Assembly: GCF_033807575.1 (NCBI RefSeq)
Contig: NC_084725.1
Span: 12,187,001 to 12,251,000, forward strand
Direction: 5' to 3'
Source of the DNA: Cydia pomonella
Lineage: Eukaryota; Arthropoda; Insecta; Lepidoptera; Tortricidae
DNA: 64,000 nucleotides
In this document: positions 53,001-63,837 of the stretch, in pieces
How positions within the stretch are numbered: position 1 is the stretch's first letter
Layout of the letters: each line of letters opens with the position of its first letter
Notes under the pieces: generated by a model
What the model saw: only the letters and a program-made list of their open reading frames with translations
Told to the model about the DNA's origin: nothing
Database searches by the model: none
Translations under genes and position numbers: made by a program

Positions 53001-54260
53001 CATCTAGCAGATCGTCAGTTTGGCTTCAGAAAGGGAAAATCGACCGAAAATGCCGTTACTCTTCTCACAAACATTGTCTCTTCACATTTGGACGAGGGTC
53101 GGGCCTGTGTCGGAGTCTTTCTAGACTTAGCGAAAGCCTTCGACACGGTTTCTGTCCCCATCCTTTTGAGAAAACTAGAGGCGTACGGGTTTCGAGGGAA
53201 TACACTAAAATGGTTTACTAGTTACTTGACTGAAAGAAGGCAGTGTGTCCAAGTTGGGGAACACTTTAGTGACCTGAGAGCGGTTTCATTTGGCGTACCA
53301 CAGGGCAGCATTTTGGGTCCTACCCTTTTTCTATTGTATATCAATGACATTACACGTATCCCTTTAAAAAATGCTGAACTGCTGTGTTATGCCGATGACA
53401 CCGCTATCGTCTTTCACGGTTGCTCTTGGGAAAACGTCTATAGCCTTGTCCAGCATGGTATGTCTCTAATGTCAGGTTGGTTAAAGCAGAATCTTTTAAC
53501 TTTAAATACAACCAAAACGAAATTCCTTTGTTTCCATAAGACAGCGGCTTCTTCACCAGGACTACAGATGAAACTTACAGTCCACAACCGTGGCTGCACT
53601 GTTAATTCAGCCCAAACTTGTGTGTGTGACCACATGACAAGATCGAACACAATAAAGTACCTCGGAATTGTGATAGACGAGAAATTAAACTTCAGGCCGC
53701 ATGTGGAGGCACTGGCGGGTAGGGTCCGAAAGCTGATATACACTATGAAGTTGCTAAGAGAATCAGCTGATTTCCCCCTATTAAAAACTATTTATACGGC
53801 TCTTGGACAGTCGATAATTAATTACTGCATCCTTGCCTGGGGAGGTACAACCACGACTATCCTTCTGAAATTAGAAAGAGCGCAAAGAGCGGCGCTGAAG
53901 GTAACCTTAAAGAAATCAATTAGGTACCCTACGAAGGACTTGTACAATGACGCTCAAGTACTCAGTGTTCGGAAGCTCTATCTTCTGAGGGTGGCTTTGT
54001 CGGTACACAAAATGGTGCTCAACTCATCTAACTACAATAGTTTACTCAAAAATCGAATATTTAAAATTCCTACGAATGCCGTCAAAACCACATTTGCACA
54101 TCGTTTTTCAGTCTTTCTGCACCCCCGAATCTATAATCGTCTAGTTAATTTGTACAATTTTAAAGAATATTCGGTCGTAGAAGTAAAAAAGCTCTTAACA
54201 ATTAATATGATGCATTTATCGTTTTTAGACACAGAAAACATTATTAAGATAACATCCTAA
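53001..54260 (+). CDS. 5'-truncated jockey/CR1-type LINE reverse transcriptase
   Basis: The recognisable frame begins LADRQFGFRKGKST at 53001-53050. Catalytic motifs follow in order: VFLDLAKAFDTV (A), GVPQGSILGPTLFLLYIND (B), LLCYADDTAIVF (C, YADD intact), NTTKTKFLCF (D) and IKYLGIVIDEKLNF (E). A thumb and C-terminal region runs on to a TAA at 54258. The APE endonuclease and the first RT blocks are absent, so the copy cannot mobilise itself despite about 420 uninterrupted codons. An in-frame TTG at 53088 is not a meaningful start. The long intact frame suggests a fairly young, truncated insertion. The clade call is from motif style only. Confidence 0.92.
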   Translation, partial: HLADRQFGFRKGKSTENAVTLLTNIVSSHLDEGRACVGVFLDLAKAFDTVSVPILLRKLEAYGFRGNTLKWFTSYLTERRQCVQVGEHFSDLRAVSFGVPQGSILGPTLFLLYINDITRIPLKNAELLCYADDTAIVFHGCSWENVYSLVQHGMSLMSGWLKQNLLTLNTTKTKFLCFHKTAASSPGLQMKLTVHNRGCTVNSAQTCVCDHMTRSNTIKYLGIVIDEKLNFRPHVEALAGRVRKLIYTMKLLRESADFPLLKTIYTALGQSIINYCILAWGGTTTTILLKLERAQRAALKVTLKKSIRYPTKDLYNDAQVLSVRKLYLLRVALSVHKMVLNSSNYNSLLKNRIFKIPTNAVKTTFAHRFSVFLHPRIYNRLVNLYNFKEYSVVEVKKLLTINMMHLSFLDTENIIKITS

Positions 54261-54314
54261 CATAACACACACATACCTCCTCCCCCCCAACACAATCTCT
54301 CTCTCACACACACA

Positions 54315-54381
<67 letters not shown>

Positions 54382-54661
54382 ACACACACTGTGCTGACAC
54401 TAAATAAGAATTAGGCTTTATAAGCTTCTCTTATAAGTTATCTGCTTGTATTATCTATTACTAAGCTTTATTAATTTTAATTTCTTTATCCTACTTTTTC
54501 TTTCTCTGTTCAACATGGTAGCCAATAGCCGCTTATGTAATATATTTAAGTAAATCGTATAATTTCCCTCACGGGACAGGCTTTGCCTAGTGTGGGGGTC
54601 AGAATAAATTGTAACTTGCTCTAATATTTTTTTTGGAAATAAAACTATTTGTATTTGTATT
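54261..54661 (+). other. 3' UTR of the LINE
   Basis: After the TAA comes a CA microsatellite, then GTAGCCAATAGCCGCTTATG, CCTCACGGGACAGGCTTTGC and GGAAATAAAACTATTTG. The end is TTTGTA repeats, a tail type common in jockey-like elements. Confidence 0.75.
54303..54389. repeat. (CA)n microsatellite within the LINE 3' UTR
   Basis: An almost pure CA run of about 85 bases has three interruptions (CACAAACA, ACCCACAC). It is preceded by TCCCCCCCAACACAATCTCTC. Confidence 0.95.
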
Positions 54662-54842
54662 TGTATATAATCACGCCTATTTTCCGGAGGGGTAGGCAAA
54701 GACCACGGATTTCCACTTGCTACGATCCTGACATACCTCTTTCGCTTCCTTCACTTTCATAACATTCTACATACACGCTCGTCGGTTTAGGATGCTCTTG
54801 ACCGCATTTCTGCAGGATTTTCCCGATTTGATCAGATAACGT
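54662..54842 (-). pseudogene. RTE-type LINE 3' end, copy 2
   Basis: It matches 33310-33500 (ATAATCACGCCTATTTTCCG, GGTAGGCAAAGACCACGG, CTTGCTACGATCCTGACATA). The encoded C-terminus is broken by frameshifts. It abuts the jockey-type tail exactly. Confidence 0.8.
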
Positions 54843-55112
54843 CCATTGAATAGTAACAAATCCCTATGAAATTACGTTTTAACTTTTCATATGGATATGA
54901 TGATCAATAATGGTGGAAACAACCTCGGTTGTGCTGAATAGATCAGAAAAAATCAGGATCCTTATGATACACAGACAAGAGGTAATAGAGTTGCTAATTT
55001 GACTGCTACCAGGTACACCACCCTATTACATATGAACTATTAACATGTAGGATTACCATGAAGGTATCCCAATAATTGAACAGCTCGCTATCTGCACATC
55101 CGCACACTCGCT
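54843..55112. other. No recognised feature
   Basis: Unassigned AT-rich sequence. Confidence 0.35.
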
Positions 55113-55205
55113 AATTGGGATCAAGGACTTATTGTCAAATACAACGTTCCCATTGGTTCTGTGCGAGTTGGCCGCCAATATATTGTGACCTTGAGATCTA
55201 TAAGA
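55113..55205 (+). repeat. AATTGGGATCAA repeat, copy 1
   Basis: AATTGGGATCAAGGACTTA, CGTTCCCATTGGTT and AATATATTGTGACCTTGAGA occur in the same order at 55704-55820. Confidence 0.6.
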
Positions 55206-55431
55206 ATATTCTCCCGAGTCACAGAAGCTTTAGTTTTGTTTTTTTAATTTTGCACTATATTTATTAAAAAATGTAAAATTTAAATTTTGGAATAAAGCTT
55301 TTATTATAGCACCTGAGACTCAAAAAGATGCTCGTGTAAAAATGTTTTCATATGTCCGGTTTTCCGGCTGTTCTCCTCTACAGAATGCATTCCTTAATTC
55401 TTGAAATTTTGTGAGATATAGCCAAAGACAG

Positions 55432-55504
55432 CCTTACCAGGATTTGAACCCGGGACCATCGGCTTTATAGGCAGGTTCACTACCCACTAGGCCAGACCGG
55501 TCGT
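55432..55504 (-). mobile_element. SINE-A copy 11 (head only)
   Basis: CCTTACCAGGATTTGAACCC and CACTAGGCCAGACCGGTCGT are the antisense head. The body and tail are missing. Confidence 0.78.
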
Positions 55505-55512
55505 CTGTATAT

Positions 55513-55647
55513 AAAGTCTGACCAGTAATATATGATCACGCGCCATATGGCGGAATTTCACTGCAACTAAATTTTTCATACTAAACTGAACTGTCACCAC
55601 AACTATAAAAGCTTGACAATGATTATATATATTTCTGGTCGGGCTTT
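55513..55647. mobile_element. MITE with AAAGYCYGACCAG ends (135 bp)
   Basis: AAAGTCTGACCAGTAATATA and TATATTTCTGGTCGGGCTTT are inverted, and GATCACGCGCC / CTTGACAATGATTATAT lie inside. It begins eight bases after the SINE head. Confidence 0.75.
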
Positions 55648-55703
55648 AAATGATGTGCCTAGTATGAATGTGTTGCATTACTTGCATTGTACCATGTGTT
55701 AAA

Positions 55704-55820
55704 TTGGGATCAACGGCTTAGCGTCTATTACTACAACCAATGGGAACGCTTCATTTGCGTTCCCATTGGTTGCGCGCGTGGCTAGTTGGGCGCCATTATA
55801 GCGTGACCTTGATAGCCGTA
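55704..55820 (+). repeat. AATTGGGATCAA repeat, copy 2, with 15-bp perfect hairpin
   Basis: The order of motifs matches 55113. Here AACCAATGGGAACGC (55735-55749) and GCGTTCCCATTGGTT (55757-55771) form an exact hairpin, a local inverted duplication absent from copy 1. Confidence 0.65.
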
Positions 55821-56565
55821 ACACGTAACATGCGTGGAAAGATATCGGTTTAAAGAATTTTATTTCTCATAAGAATTTTTTACAATTCACTTACATGAGA
55901 ATTAGGAGTAAATAAGTTAACAATGTACGGGTGAGCGTATGCATGCATATTTACATTCACACAATAAAAATATCTAATCTCTGGCTAGTCTATCCCCTCA
56001 TGTTACCTCCTCTGTTACCCGTTCAAGGGCATATTTGATATCGTGTTCTGAATAGATAAAGTGATTTATTTGGCTTTTGTAATGAACCCTGGCCGAAGTG
56101 AGGGACCTGACCCATAGAAAATGATTATTTTTTCTTTTACTACTGGTTTTGTTACAACCTGTATATACTACGTCCAATTATTAGCACAGCCTTTTGAAAT
56201 GATTTACTTGCGTGAGTAACATTTTTTAAGTATTATTAAGAGTACTACGAAAATGTAATTACTCACATTTTATTTTACATAAGTACTTAGAATTCCGTCG
56301 AAGAAAATAACAATACGTTAATGAAATAACTTTCCGGAAATCAAATTACGTGAACGGAAAATATCAATAAAGCAAATATTGAGAAGTTGGCTACACAATA
56401 ATGGGTCTATTTATTAATTACCTGAGAGTTCCAAGGCAATTTCAAGAGTCTCTACATGTTACACAGTTCCTCTTACACTGAAATGAACAGAAAAAAAGTT
56501 TTTGTCAAAAAAATTTTTTTTGGTACAAGCTTTTATCGCTGACTTTACTTTTTTACCCACAGGCA
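55821..56565. other. Mostly unassigned, with a LINE-tail-like remnant
   Basis: About 55860-55925 (TTTCTCATAAGAATTTTTTA then CAATTCACTTACATGAGA) resembles bases 14936-14990 and is probably an antisense retroelement tail. Confidence 0.4.
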
Positions 56566-56800
56566 ACTATACTCATCGAGACATTGCGTAGTTTATCAAC
56601 GAGTTCCTATCGCTATCTCCTGTCTTCATCATCAGATCAGCTCGATGGTACCATAATATTGCATTGTCACTGTACTTACATATGTATGTAAATTTTCAGC
56701 TTCATCGGAAACCAGGAAGTGGGTCAAATTTAACTTGCAAGATTTGACCTGTTCATACATTGGTATATTGCAAGTTTAATAAATAAAAGCTTGTAAATAC
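56566..56800 (+). repeat. Dispersed repeat related to the start of the satellite array
   Basis: GGCAACTATACTCATCGAGAC, ACGAGTTCCTATCGCTATCT, TCATCAGATCAGCTCGATGG, ACCAGGAAGTGGGTCAAATT and a AATAAAAGCTTGTAA end are present. The first motif also precedes the array at 21955. Confidence 0.65.
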
Positions 56801-57216
56801 CTCTGTATATGAATAAAATGTTCCTTTTTAGGTTATCTTTATTCTTTAAATCTGATGAGAAAATTACATGTTATCCACAAATGTGGTAAAACAATAAATA
56901 ATAACAGTTAGTATTTTCTTTTTATACACATTAGACATAACTATCTGCAGTAAATAAGTTTTGTGTTGTCATTCAGAACCTCCGAAATTACTTATTCCGC
57001 GTCGTTTTACAACGTTTCTTTAATTAAGCTGCTATTAAGTAGTTGCAACACATTAACGACGACATGGCAGTTTGCTTAGTAGTCACAGCTGGTTCGCTTG
57101 CCAAGTTTACTTTAACTTTTGCTATTGTAATTGTTGTTTTGGACAATGTGCATCGTAGAAAACTTTAATATCAAATTTATCATTTATTTATTTTAACTCA
57201 AATATTTACCACAATA
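56801..57216. other. No recognised feature
   Basis: AT-rich, unassigned. Confidence 0.4.
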
Positions 57217-57365
57217 GTACATTACTGCAGAGGCCGGGAAACTAGGGCTTGCCGGCCGAAAGACGGCGGAGCGGAGCGAAACCGTATAGGATTATGACAT
57301 TTATGGCGTTATGAGGCTGGCAAGCTTTCCCAATAAAACTACTCTCGAGCTACTGCGCCCAAAAC
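57217..57365 (+). repeat. ACAATAGTACATTACT repeat family, copy 2
   Basis: ACAATAGTACATTACTGCAG, GGCCGGGAAACTAGGGCTTG and GAAAGACGGCGGAGCGGAGC parallel the minus strand of 17064-17180. Confidence 0.6.
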
Positions 57366-57400
57366 GGGCTACATGGAAGCCTATTATAATTTAAAATACA

Positions 57401-57587
57401 TAGTGCATTACGAAACAAGTGCGAAAAATAGGAAATTCGAAACGAGAGGCGATAAAAGCCGAAGGGAGTATATAAAATTGTCAGGAATTGCGAATTACCT
57501 ATTCGCACATTTATCGTACAACGTTTTACAATACATATGGCCGTAATGTGCTAATTATCGCACTAGAGAGCCGTGTGTACTGTAAAT
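57401..57587 (-). repeat. ACAGTACATATGG-family repeat, copy 3
   Basis: TAGTGCATTACGAAACAAGT, GCGAATTACCTATTCGCACA and ACAATACATATGGCC are conserved. The central region is shortened and the end CGTGTGTACTGTAAATAAC is diverged. Confidence 0.72.
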
Positions 57588-58595
57588 AACATAACGACAA
57601 TATTTCATTGCATGTTTGAAAAAAATATATTGGTAATGACTTCGTCGGTATTTTCAACCGCTAAATCCATTTTTACCTTCTTATAAGCTGAATCTCAAAA
57701 TAATCTATTCTCTGTAGAACTCGACATTTGAAGAATATATGTTCCTAATTTCAACCTACCGTCCTACCTTCAACAGCATAGGCTGGGCGCGGGCGTTGTC
57801 TGTCGGCAGGCATCCATGTAATGTAGCTGTCTTTTATCTTCACATTCTATTTTTACAACAAAAAAATGGACGATATTTTATGACGCTTAGAAACATAATA
57901 AGCAATAATATTTTATTATCCCAGTCTCTGTTGGGCGCCATTCTTCACAATGCCAAATACTTTTAAAATGTCGCATTCAAGGATCCAATTTCCAAACAAC
58001 AGTTACCATCAATTTCAGTGTAACAAAGAAAATGTCCGAAACGAAATATTTATTACTGTACTAACACTTAGCAGGCGCTGTCAAAAGTTACACTTATCCT
58101 GGATGTTAATAAAAGCGGAACTTGTTTGTTCTCCGTTGAAAAAGAACTTTAACACATTATTACGTAACGGCACATATGACTTTTTGATTATTAGATAGCT
58201 CGCAAAATTTGGCGCCCAAACGTGGACTAAATTGAACGATGCGACGAGGTTTTGGTTTATTTTGTCTCACGTTTTCAGTTGACATGAAACAGTCTTCTGT
58301 GTTTGTTTGTATTCTGGTAAATGTCGTATTTTCATTTTATTTTCATTTGTGTCTCGTTTGACGAGTTACTATTATACATTTGATAAGCAATAGGACTGAC
58401 TTGTTCAACATTTATGTACGAAATAAGAAAATAATATTTGTTATTTACTTCTTATTCTTGTTCCATGCGAAGAAAATCGAAGGTGTGTATAAGACTTTAT
58501 ACGACTTATTTTGGGGACTCCCAATCCGCATTGTGTTAGCGTGCTGTTTCCCAAACCGTCTTGTGGGAGAAGATAAAATCTTTCATGATCCATAT
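57588..58595. other. Mostly unassigned
   Basis: TTTGGCGCCCAAACGTGGAC at about 58207 resembles a tRNA-Lys primer-binding site, and TGTTGGGCGCCATTC at about 57928 resembles its complement. They may be LTR relics. No coding domain was found. Confidence 0.35.
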
Positions 58596-58863
58596 AACGA
58601 CCGGTTTGGCCTAGTGGGTAGTGACCCTGCCTACGAAGCTGATGGTCCCGGGTTCAAATCCTGGTAAGGGCATTTATTCGTGTGATGAGCATGGATATTT
58701 GTTCCTGAGTCATGGGTGTTTTCTATGTATTTAAGTATTTATAAATATTTATATATTATATATATCGTTGTCTAAGTACCCTCAATACAAGCCTTATTGA
58801 GCTTACTGTGGGACTTAGTCAATTTGTGTAATAATGTCCTATAATATTTATTTATTTATATAA
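58596..58863 (+). mobile_element. SINE-A copy 12 (near full length, reference copy)
   Basis: It reads head (ACGACCGGTTTGGCCTAGTG), B box (GGGTTCAAATCCTGG), body (GAGTCATGGGTGTTTTCTAT, ATATCGTTGTCTAAGTACCC), 3' part (GCTTACTGTGGGACTTAGTC) and an ATTT tail. It is the cleanest sense copy for defining the family. Confidence 0.92.
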
Positions 58864-60196
58864 TAGTCCACGGAAAATTACCTTAACTACACGTTGTAAG
58901 TTTACCATGGGTAAGTTTAACATCTAAACATTCAGATTTATACAAATGTTACTCTGAAACCATAAATGATAGACCTATGAATTTTTTTGAGTAGGTTCAT
59001 TCTCCTATTCGGTGTAGATTTACATCAAAAAGTCAATTTTGCAAAAATAGCAGATACGTAAGTTTTCCATGGAGGCAACGATATAGTAGGTACAATACAT
59101 TACGAATTTCCTTTATTGCCCACATGAATACAGAGAAACTGAAGAAGAGGTAAAAAACAGGTGGTCTAAGCGCTAAAAACATCTCTTCGAGACAACCTCT
59201 AGGTCTATGCGACCTGCATTTAATTCCATACGTAGAACGCCCCGTTTACACGAAACTGGGTCGTGTCGGGAGTCAATTTGCTCTGTTTTGTATTGATCAC
59301 GCCTTGGCGCTCAGTCTGACAACGGTCTAATTATCTCGTCATTGCATCTCCCTCGTAGGTAAAGGTAGACTAAGTTTAACGAGAAATTAATCGAACCAAT
59401 ATTTATTCTGGGCGACTTTATGTCTGTTAATAATTTAACCGTTCAAGTGATCCGCAAATTCGAAACTAATTGACAAAAAGAGTCCAAAATCTCGAAAGTG
59501 GTATTTATTGCTTTTTTCCGTCATCTTTTTCTTGATCTACCCCTGCCACGACCAGCATATGGACGCTAGAGTACAGTGAGCCTGAGTTAAAACAAGAAGT
59601 AACCGTTCATACATTTTACTGTATAGACAATATTAGTAATGTTATGCTTTTGTGGTGAGTGTTCCGAACGCAACGTCTAGCGACCTTCATCAAGGAGGAG
59701 TTTTGGCCGAAGGGTGTTGAGTTTTGGCCGTTCCGCGGCCGGTTTCCTGACGCTGCAGGGTTGTGTAAGGTTTTTCTAGTACCTATATAATATGTACGCT
59801 AGTTTTAGGGTATTTATATAGATAAGCCAGGGCCACTAGTTGCCTTAAAATAAAGATTTTCACTGTTTTCTTCCATGTCATATGTTTGGTCTGATGGTTA
59901 ATCGTTAGAACTTTGTAGGTACTTAATTTATTGTGCAATAATGATTAATTGAGTGTAGTAAGTCTGTCCCGGTGATGTTATGCAAAGTCTTTTCACTTAA
60001 GAAGACTAGCTATTGTCCGCGACTTCGTACGCGTGGATTTGTATTTTGGTTGCCTGTAATATTGGGCCAACGATATATTCTACATGAGCATAATAGCATC
60101 ACAGTGTTATTTATTAGTGTTAAATTAACTGTGCAGCAAAATTTTGCATTAGGCTTCATAATTTCTTAAATAGTCCCCCTGGATGTAGTCGCCGAG
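58864..60196. other. No recognised feature
   Basis: A GAGTTTTGGCCG motif occurs twice near 59697-59735. CTATTGTCCGCGACTTCGTA near 60009 is a small common-repeat remnant. Confidence 0.4.
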
Positions 60197-60599
60197 TGTT
60201 ATTCAAGCAGCAAAACTGCCAGTTCGAGCGGTCGCAACACGAACGGCGTCAAGTCAAGACCTGTTCCGGTGACGTCACATCGTCGTTAATAAATACCCTG
60301 ACGCAGCCAACGGAGCACTCATTCGCTAACCAGCCGTAGAGTCGTAAAGAAGTATCAGATTAAGTATTGATTATCTTGATTATAGGTATTAATTAGCTAA
60401 TGTTGCTTTGTGCTTTGCATATCAATTATTTATAATAAAGTAACCATATAGATTATGTTTTAACTTGCTAAGGTTGCTTACATGTTGTATTTAATAAGAA
60501 AATCAATTAATGATTAAATATAGCACTGTACTTTACTATTATCCACCCTTTCTAGTTGTAGGTTTATGGTACAATAAAGAGTGTTATTTGGTATTAACA
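60197..60599 (+). mobile_element. Candidate solo LTR (about 403 bp)
   Basis: The block starts TGTTATTCAAGC and ends TTTGGTATTAACA, giving complementary TGTTA...TAACA ends. TTAATAAATACCC (TATA-like) is followed by GCACTCATTCGC (start-site-like), and GTACAATAAAGAG lies near the end. The flanks (CCGAG / TTGTG) do not match, so integration is unproven. Confidence 0.4.
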
Positions 60600-61459
60600 T
60601 TGTGTTTATCTCATGCAAAGCTTTGAATTTAGCAGATGCGTTTTCCAGTAAATATACAAAACGATATTTCGTACATAAGTTCCAAATAACACATTAGTAC
60701 GAGCGAGCCCAAGTACAAGTAAGTCGCTTTGAAAACCACACGCCTTACAGTTCATCTGCCCAGTGCTTACTGAAATACCGTGGCTTTAATCCGCCACATT
60801 CGGCTTTTTCATCCCCACAATCCTGTTAAGCCTTCCATATTTATAATGTGGATGTGGTTGTTTAGGCAGCGGGTAAACAAAAGCGTCACCCGTCTGACGC
60901 AGAGCTTACTCTTAAATTTGGGTTGCTGTAAAAACTGAGGTAAACCGCGAAAAACAGGAGGTTCACTTTCACTGTATCTGTGTATTCGGAAATATTGTCG
61001 CATGCGTTTCTTTTTAGAAAGGCGACTAAACGACAAATTACCTAATTACGTAAATCTTTGTACCTTATATAGATTAAGCTAGACATTGCATTTGGAACAT
61101 GTTACTCTTTTTATGAAGATATCTTGTGTACTAGATTTTTGACTTTAATATTAGTTGATCCGGAACTTGTTTGAAGGAATAGAGAAAATAAATATGTGTA
61201 ATGATTAACTAATGAATTTTGATAAATTATTTTATTGATTTTTTACTTTTGACCCGAAACCTGGGCAATGATGGTTTAATTACATATATAGGTGTCATTA
61301 ATAAATTGCCTACAATAGTTTTTCAAGTAGTAGAGTTAGAACGAGTAGGATTAACAGAAGAACAGCGACCGCTACTATAATTTTGGTCCCATAGTGAGCC
61401 ACAGTTTTGAAATCCTGAATCTTTTTGCAAGTGAACTATTGAAATTTCTCAAATGATTT
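60600..61459. other. No recognised feature
   Basis: AT-rich, unassigned. Confidence 0.4.
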
Positions 61460-61463
61460 TTAA

Positions 61464-61926
61464 GCCTCAGACCAGGGATCAGAAACCGGTATTTTTTGTA
61501 TGGGAACGAAAACGGTATTTTTTCGTTCTTTGTTAATTATTTCATTCCTAATCGGGCAATCTAATAATACAATGTCGATATCTAAAAACACAACTGAGTC
61601 CTACATTTTGAGTATAAAATAAACCGAAATATATGGTTATTTCGATGTTTTTGCAAAAAACCGGTTCCGATCCCTGCCTCAGACCTTAATCTGTTAAACA
61701 AAATCCTTTGTTTCTTATGTGCAGCGGTTACCAATGCCACACACAGGCGGCTGATCGTCCTACATTACACAAACTCGTTATCTCATAATGAGGTGATAGA
61801 TAAATTTGAACCTTAATATTATCACGATAGATGCTTTTTAACGACATGGCTGCTTTGGCACGTGCCTAAGGCGCCTCTCCGTAAAAGAAACAAAGGCTTT
61901 TGTTTTACAGATTAGGGTCTGAGGCG
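61464..61926. mobile_element. TTAA-flanked TIR element containing a hAT-like MITE
   Basis: Ignoring the inserted MITE, the left end GCCTCAGACCTTAATCTGTT then AAACAAAATCCTTTGTTTC mirrors the right end GAAACAAAGGCTTTTGTTTT then ACAGATTAGGGTCTGAGGC. TTAA lies at 61460-61463 and 61927-61930, the target preference of piggyBac-type transposases. The element itself is about 250 bp with no ORF. Confidence 0.85.
61473..61676. mobile_element. hAT-like MITE, copy 2 (204 bp) with 8-bp target duplication
   Basis: CAGGGATCAGAAACCGGTAT and CCGGTTCCGATCCCTG are the ends. CCTCAGAC occurs on both sides (61465-61472, 61677-61684). It has the same length as copy 1 and is in opposite orientation to it. Confidence 0.94.
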
Positions 61927-61930
61927 TTAA

Positions 61931-62344
61931 AATCAGTTGAGAAAATTCATAAGTTATAAAAAAAAACTTGTTACTTCCACGAAGAGACGAGAATTACCTA
62001 GAATATAATTTATAAGCATAAAACAAACCTAGATTTAGGACGTGACGGAAATTAGATTAAATGGAAATAATTTGGAAGTAATTTGTTAAAGTAGGATTAT
62101 TCTTGTTCATTAAGGTCGAAGGTTGGCATAAGAATTAACAATCAAGTCACTGTGAGCACTAAACTTCTCAAATCTTGTTGTGAATGTCGCAAATTAATTA
62201 CTAGTATTTGTAAAGCTGGGTAAACACTGGCGAGATAAATAAAGATGTTAGCATTTAAAAGAACCACATTTGTAGTATTTCTAAACTTATATTTATCATT
62301 CCTCGCGTTGTCCCGGCATTTTTGCTACGGCTCATAGGAGCCCA
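61931..62344. other. No recognised feature
   Basis: AT-rich, unassigned. Confidence 0.4.
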
Positions 62345-62490
62345 ATATTATAAATGCGAAAGTAATTGTCTGTCTGCTACCTCTTCACGCTTAAACCGCT
62401 GAGTCGATTTAAGCCCGAGGAAGGACATAGGATAGTTTATATTAATCAACATCATCATCCTACGGACACGAAGTCGCGGGCAAAAGCCAA
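62345..62490 (+). repeat. Dispersed repeat with CTACCTCTTCACGCTTAAACC
   Basis: ATTATAAATGCGAAAGTAAT, GCTACCTCTTCACGCTTAAA, GAGGAAGGACATAGGATAG and CACGAAGTCGCGGGCAAAAG appear in the order of a repeat familiar from lepidopteran genomes. Confidence 0.65.
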
Positions 62491-62546
62491 TAGCCTAATA
62501 AGCGTATTGACGGGTGATAGGCCATAAATTCGCACGTCGGTGTGTA

Positions 62547-62768
62547 CAGTCAGCATCAAAAGTAGCGGATCAAACGAGGTTTCAAAAGTATTTACCATTC
62601 TGTAACAGCTTAACAAAAGTTGATGGTTCTTTATGTAGAACAATTTAGAATTTAAAAGATATACCTTTGAAAGTAAATTTTAGAGAATTATCTTTATTTG
62701 GAAAAGTTATCGGGAATATCAGATACTTTTGGCGCGTTGTTTCATCCGCTACTATTGATGCTGACTGT
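62547..62768. mobile_element. MITE with CAGTCAGCATCAA ends (222 bp) and TA duplication
   Basis: CAGTCAGCATCAAAAGTAGC and GCTACTATTGATGCTGACTG are inverted, flanked by TA on each side. It belongs to the same CAGTCA-ended group as 12147 and 39271. Confidence 0.85.
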
Positions 62769-63607
62769 ACGCAACTTACACTTAATAGAACGAAAACTCT
62801 CACTACAACACTTAATTAAAAAAACACCGCCTTCAAGTACATACATAGAAAAGAAAAAAAAAATTAAAAGAACATTTGCGATTTGTTGATCCTTGGTTCT
62901 ATTCAGGTTTAAGTGCGATACCTATGGGTATTTTAATGGTCACACTTAAGTATATAGATGTATTGAAATTTACAAACTTAGGCCTTAAATCAAAGATAAT
63001 TTACTATTTCCATACTTATGTGAAGTCAGTAAATTAATATTAATTTTTAATTGTTGCAGGTAAGGGCGAAGTGGCGAGGTGAAACGACGCGTTCGGCTGA
63101 GTTAAATTTTGAAAAATCACGTTTTAACTGACGTAATTCAGAAAGTGCCATGCAGATGTACTCAGACGGTTTCTTAGATGCACTGTGAGTCGTGGTAAAT
63201 CTGTATTATACAAATTACCAGGCATCGGACAAAATGTAATGACAGGTATAGTTCCTATATCAACAAATTCAATTATCTATGCTTTTCCCATATACTTACT
63301 AATTATCGCTCCAAGATTTTGTTGATTTTTGTTGAAAGTATAAAATATATATTAGCTCAATTCTCTTCTTCTTTATTTTTAAAATATATTTATATTTTAG
63401 TACCTACTTAGTACTCATAATCTAGAAGTAATTTAAAAAATGCTTTGTTTAGACGAACTCATACTTTATCGCCTTCAAAATAATATTTACAAAAATATAG
63501 GCACTTTCAAACAATACTTAGAGAAAAATTATATATTATTTAAACCACGATGTACATGACCATTAAGTTCCCAATAGCAAAGAGAATTGATTATCAAAGA
63601 AAAAACG
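62769..63607. other. No recognised feature
   Basis: AT-rich, with no domain-bearing frame. Confidence 0.4.
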
Positions 63608-63745
63608 TGCCCCTTAGTTTGATCTCCAAAACAGATGGCGCTGTACTGCGCCATATTTTTGCGGTCACTAAATTATCAAACGTCAACTTTTGACAATCGG
63701 AGTTACCGCAAAAATTATAGATGTACAGCGTCATCTCGTTTAGAT
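63608..63745. mobile_element. Foldback element with AGATGGCGCTGTAC arms
   Basis: GATGGCGCTGTACTGCGCC and TTTTTGCGGT at the left pair with ACCGCAAAAATTATAG and GTACAGCGTCATC at the right. The outer boundary is uncertain. Confidence 0.55.
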
Positions 63746-63837
63746 TGTACACATCTTAATCAATGTATCTTTGCCAATAGTAAACTACACAATTTTTCAT
63801 TCATCTAAAACTAAACAGTAGGAGACTGTTACAATAA

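Noticed and set aside
53088..53090. TTG as translation start of the LINE RT frame
   Set aside because: RT homology (QFGFRKGKST) continues upstream in frame, so the true 5' end was lost by truncation.
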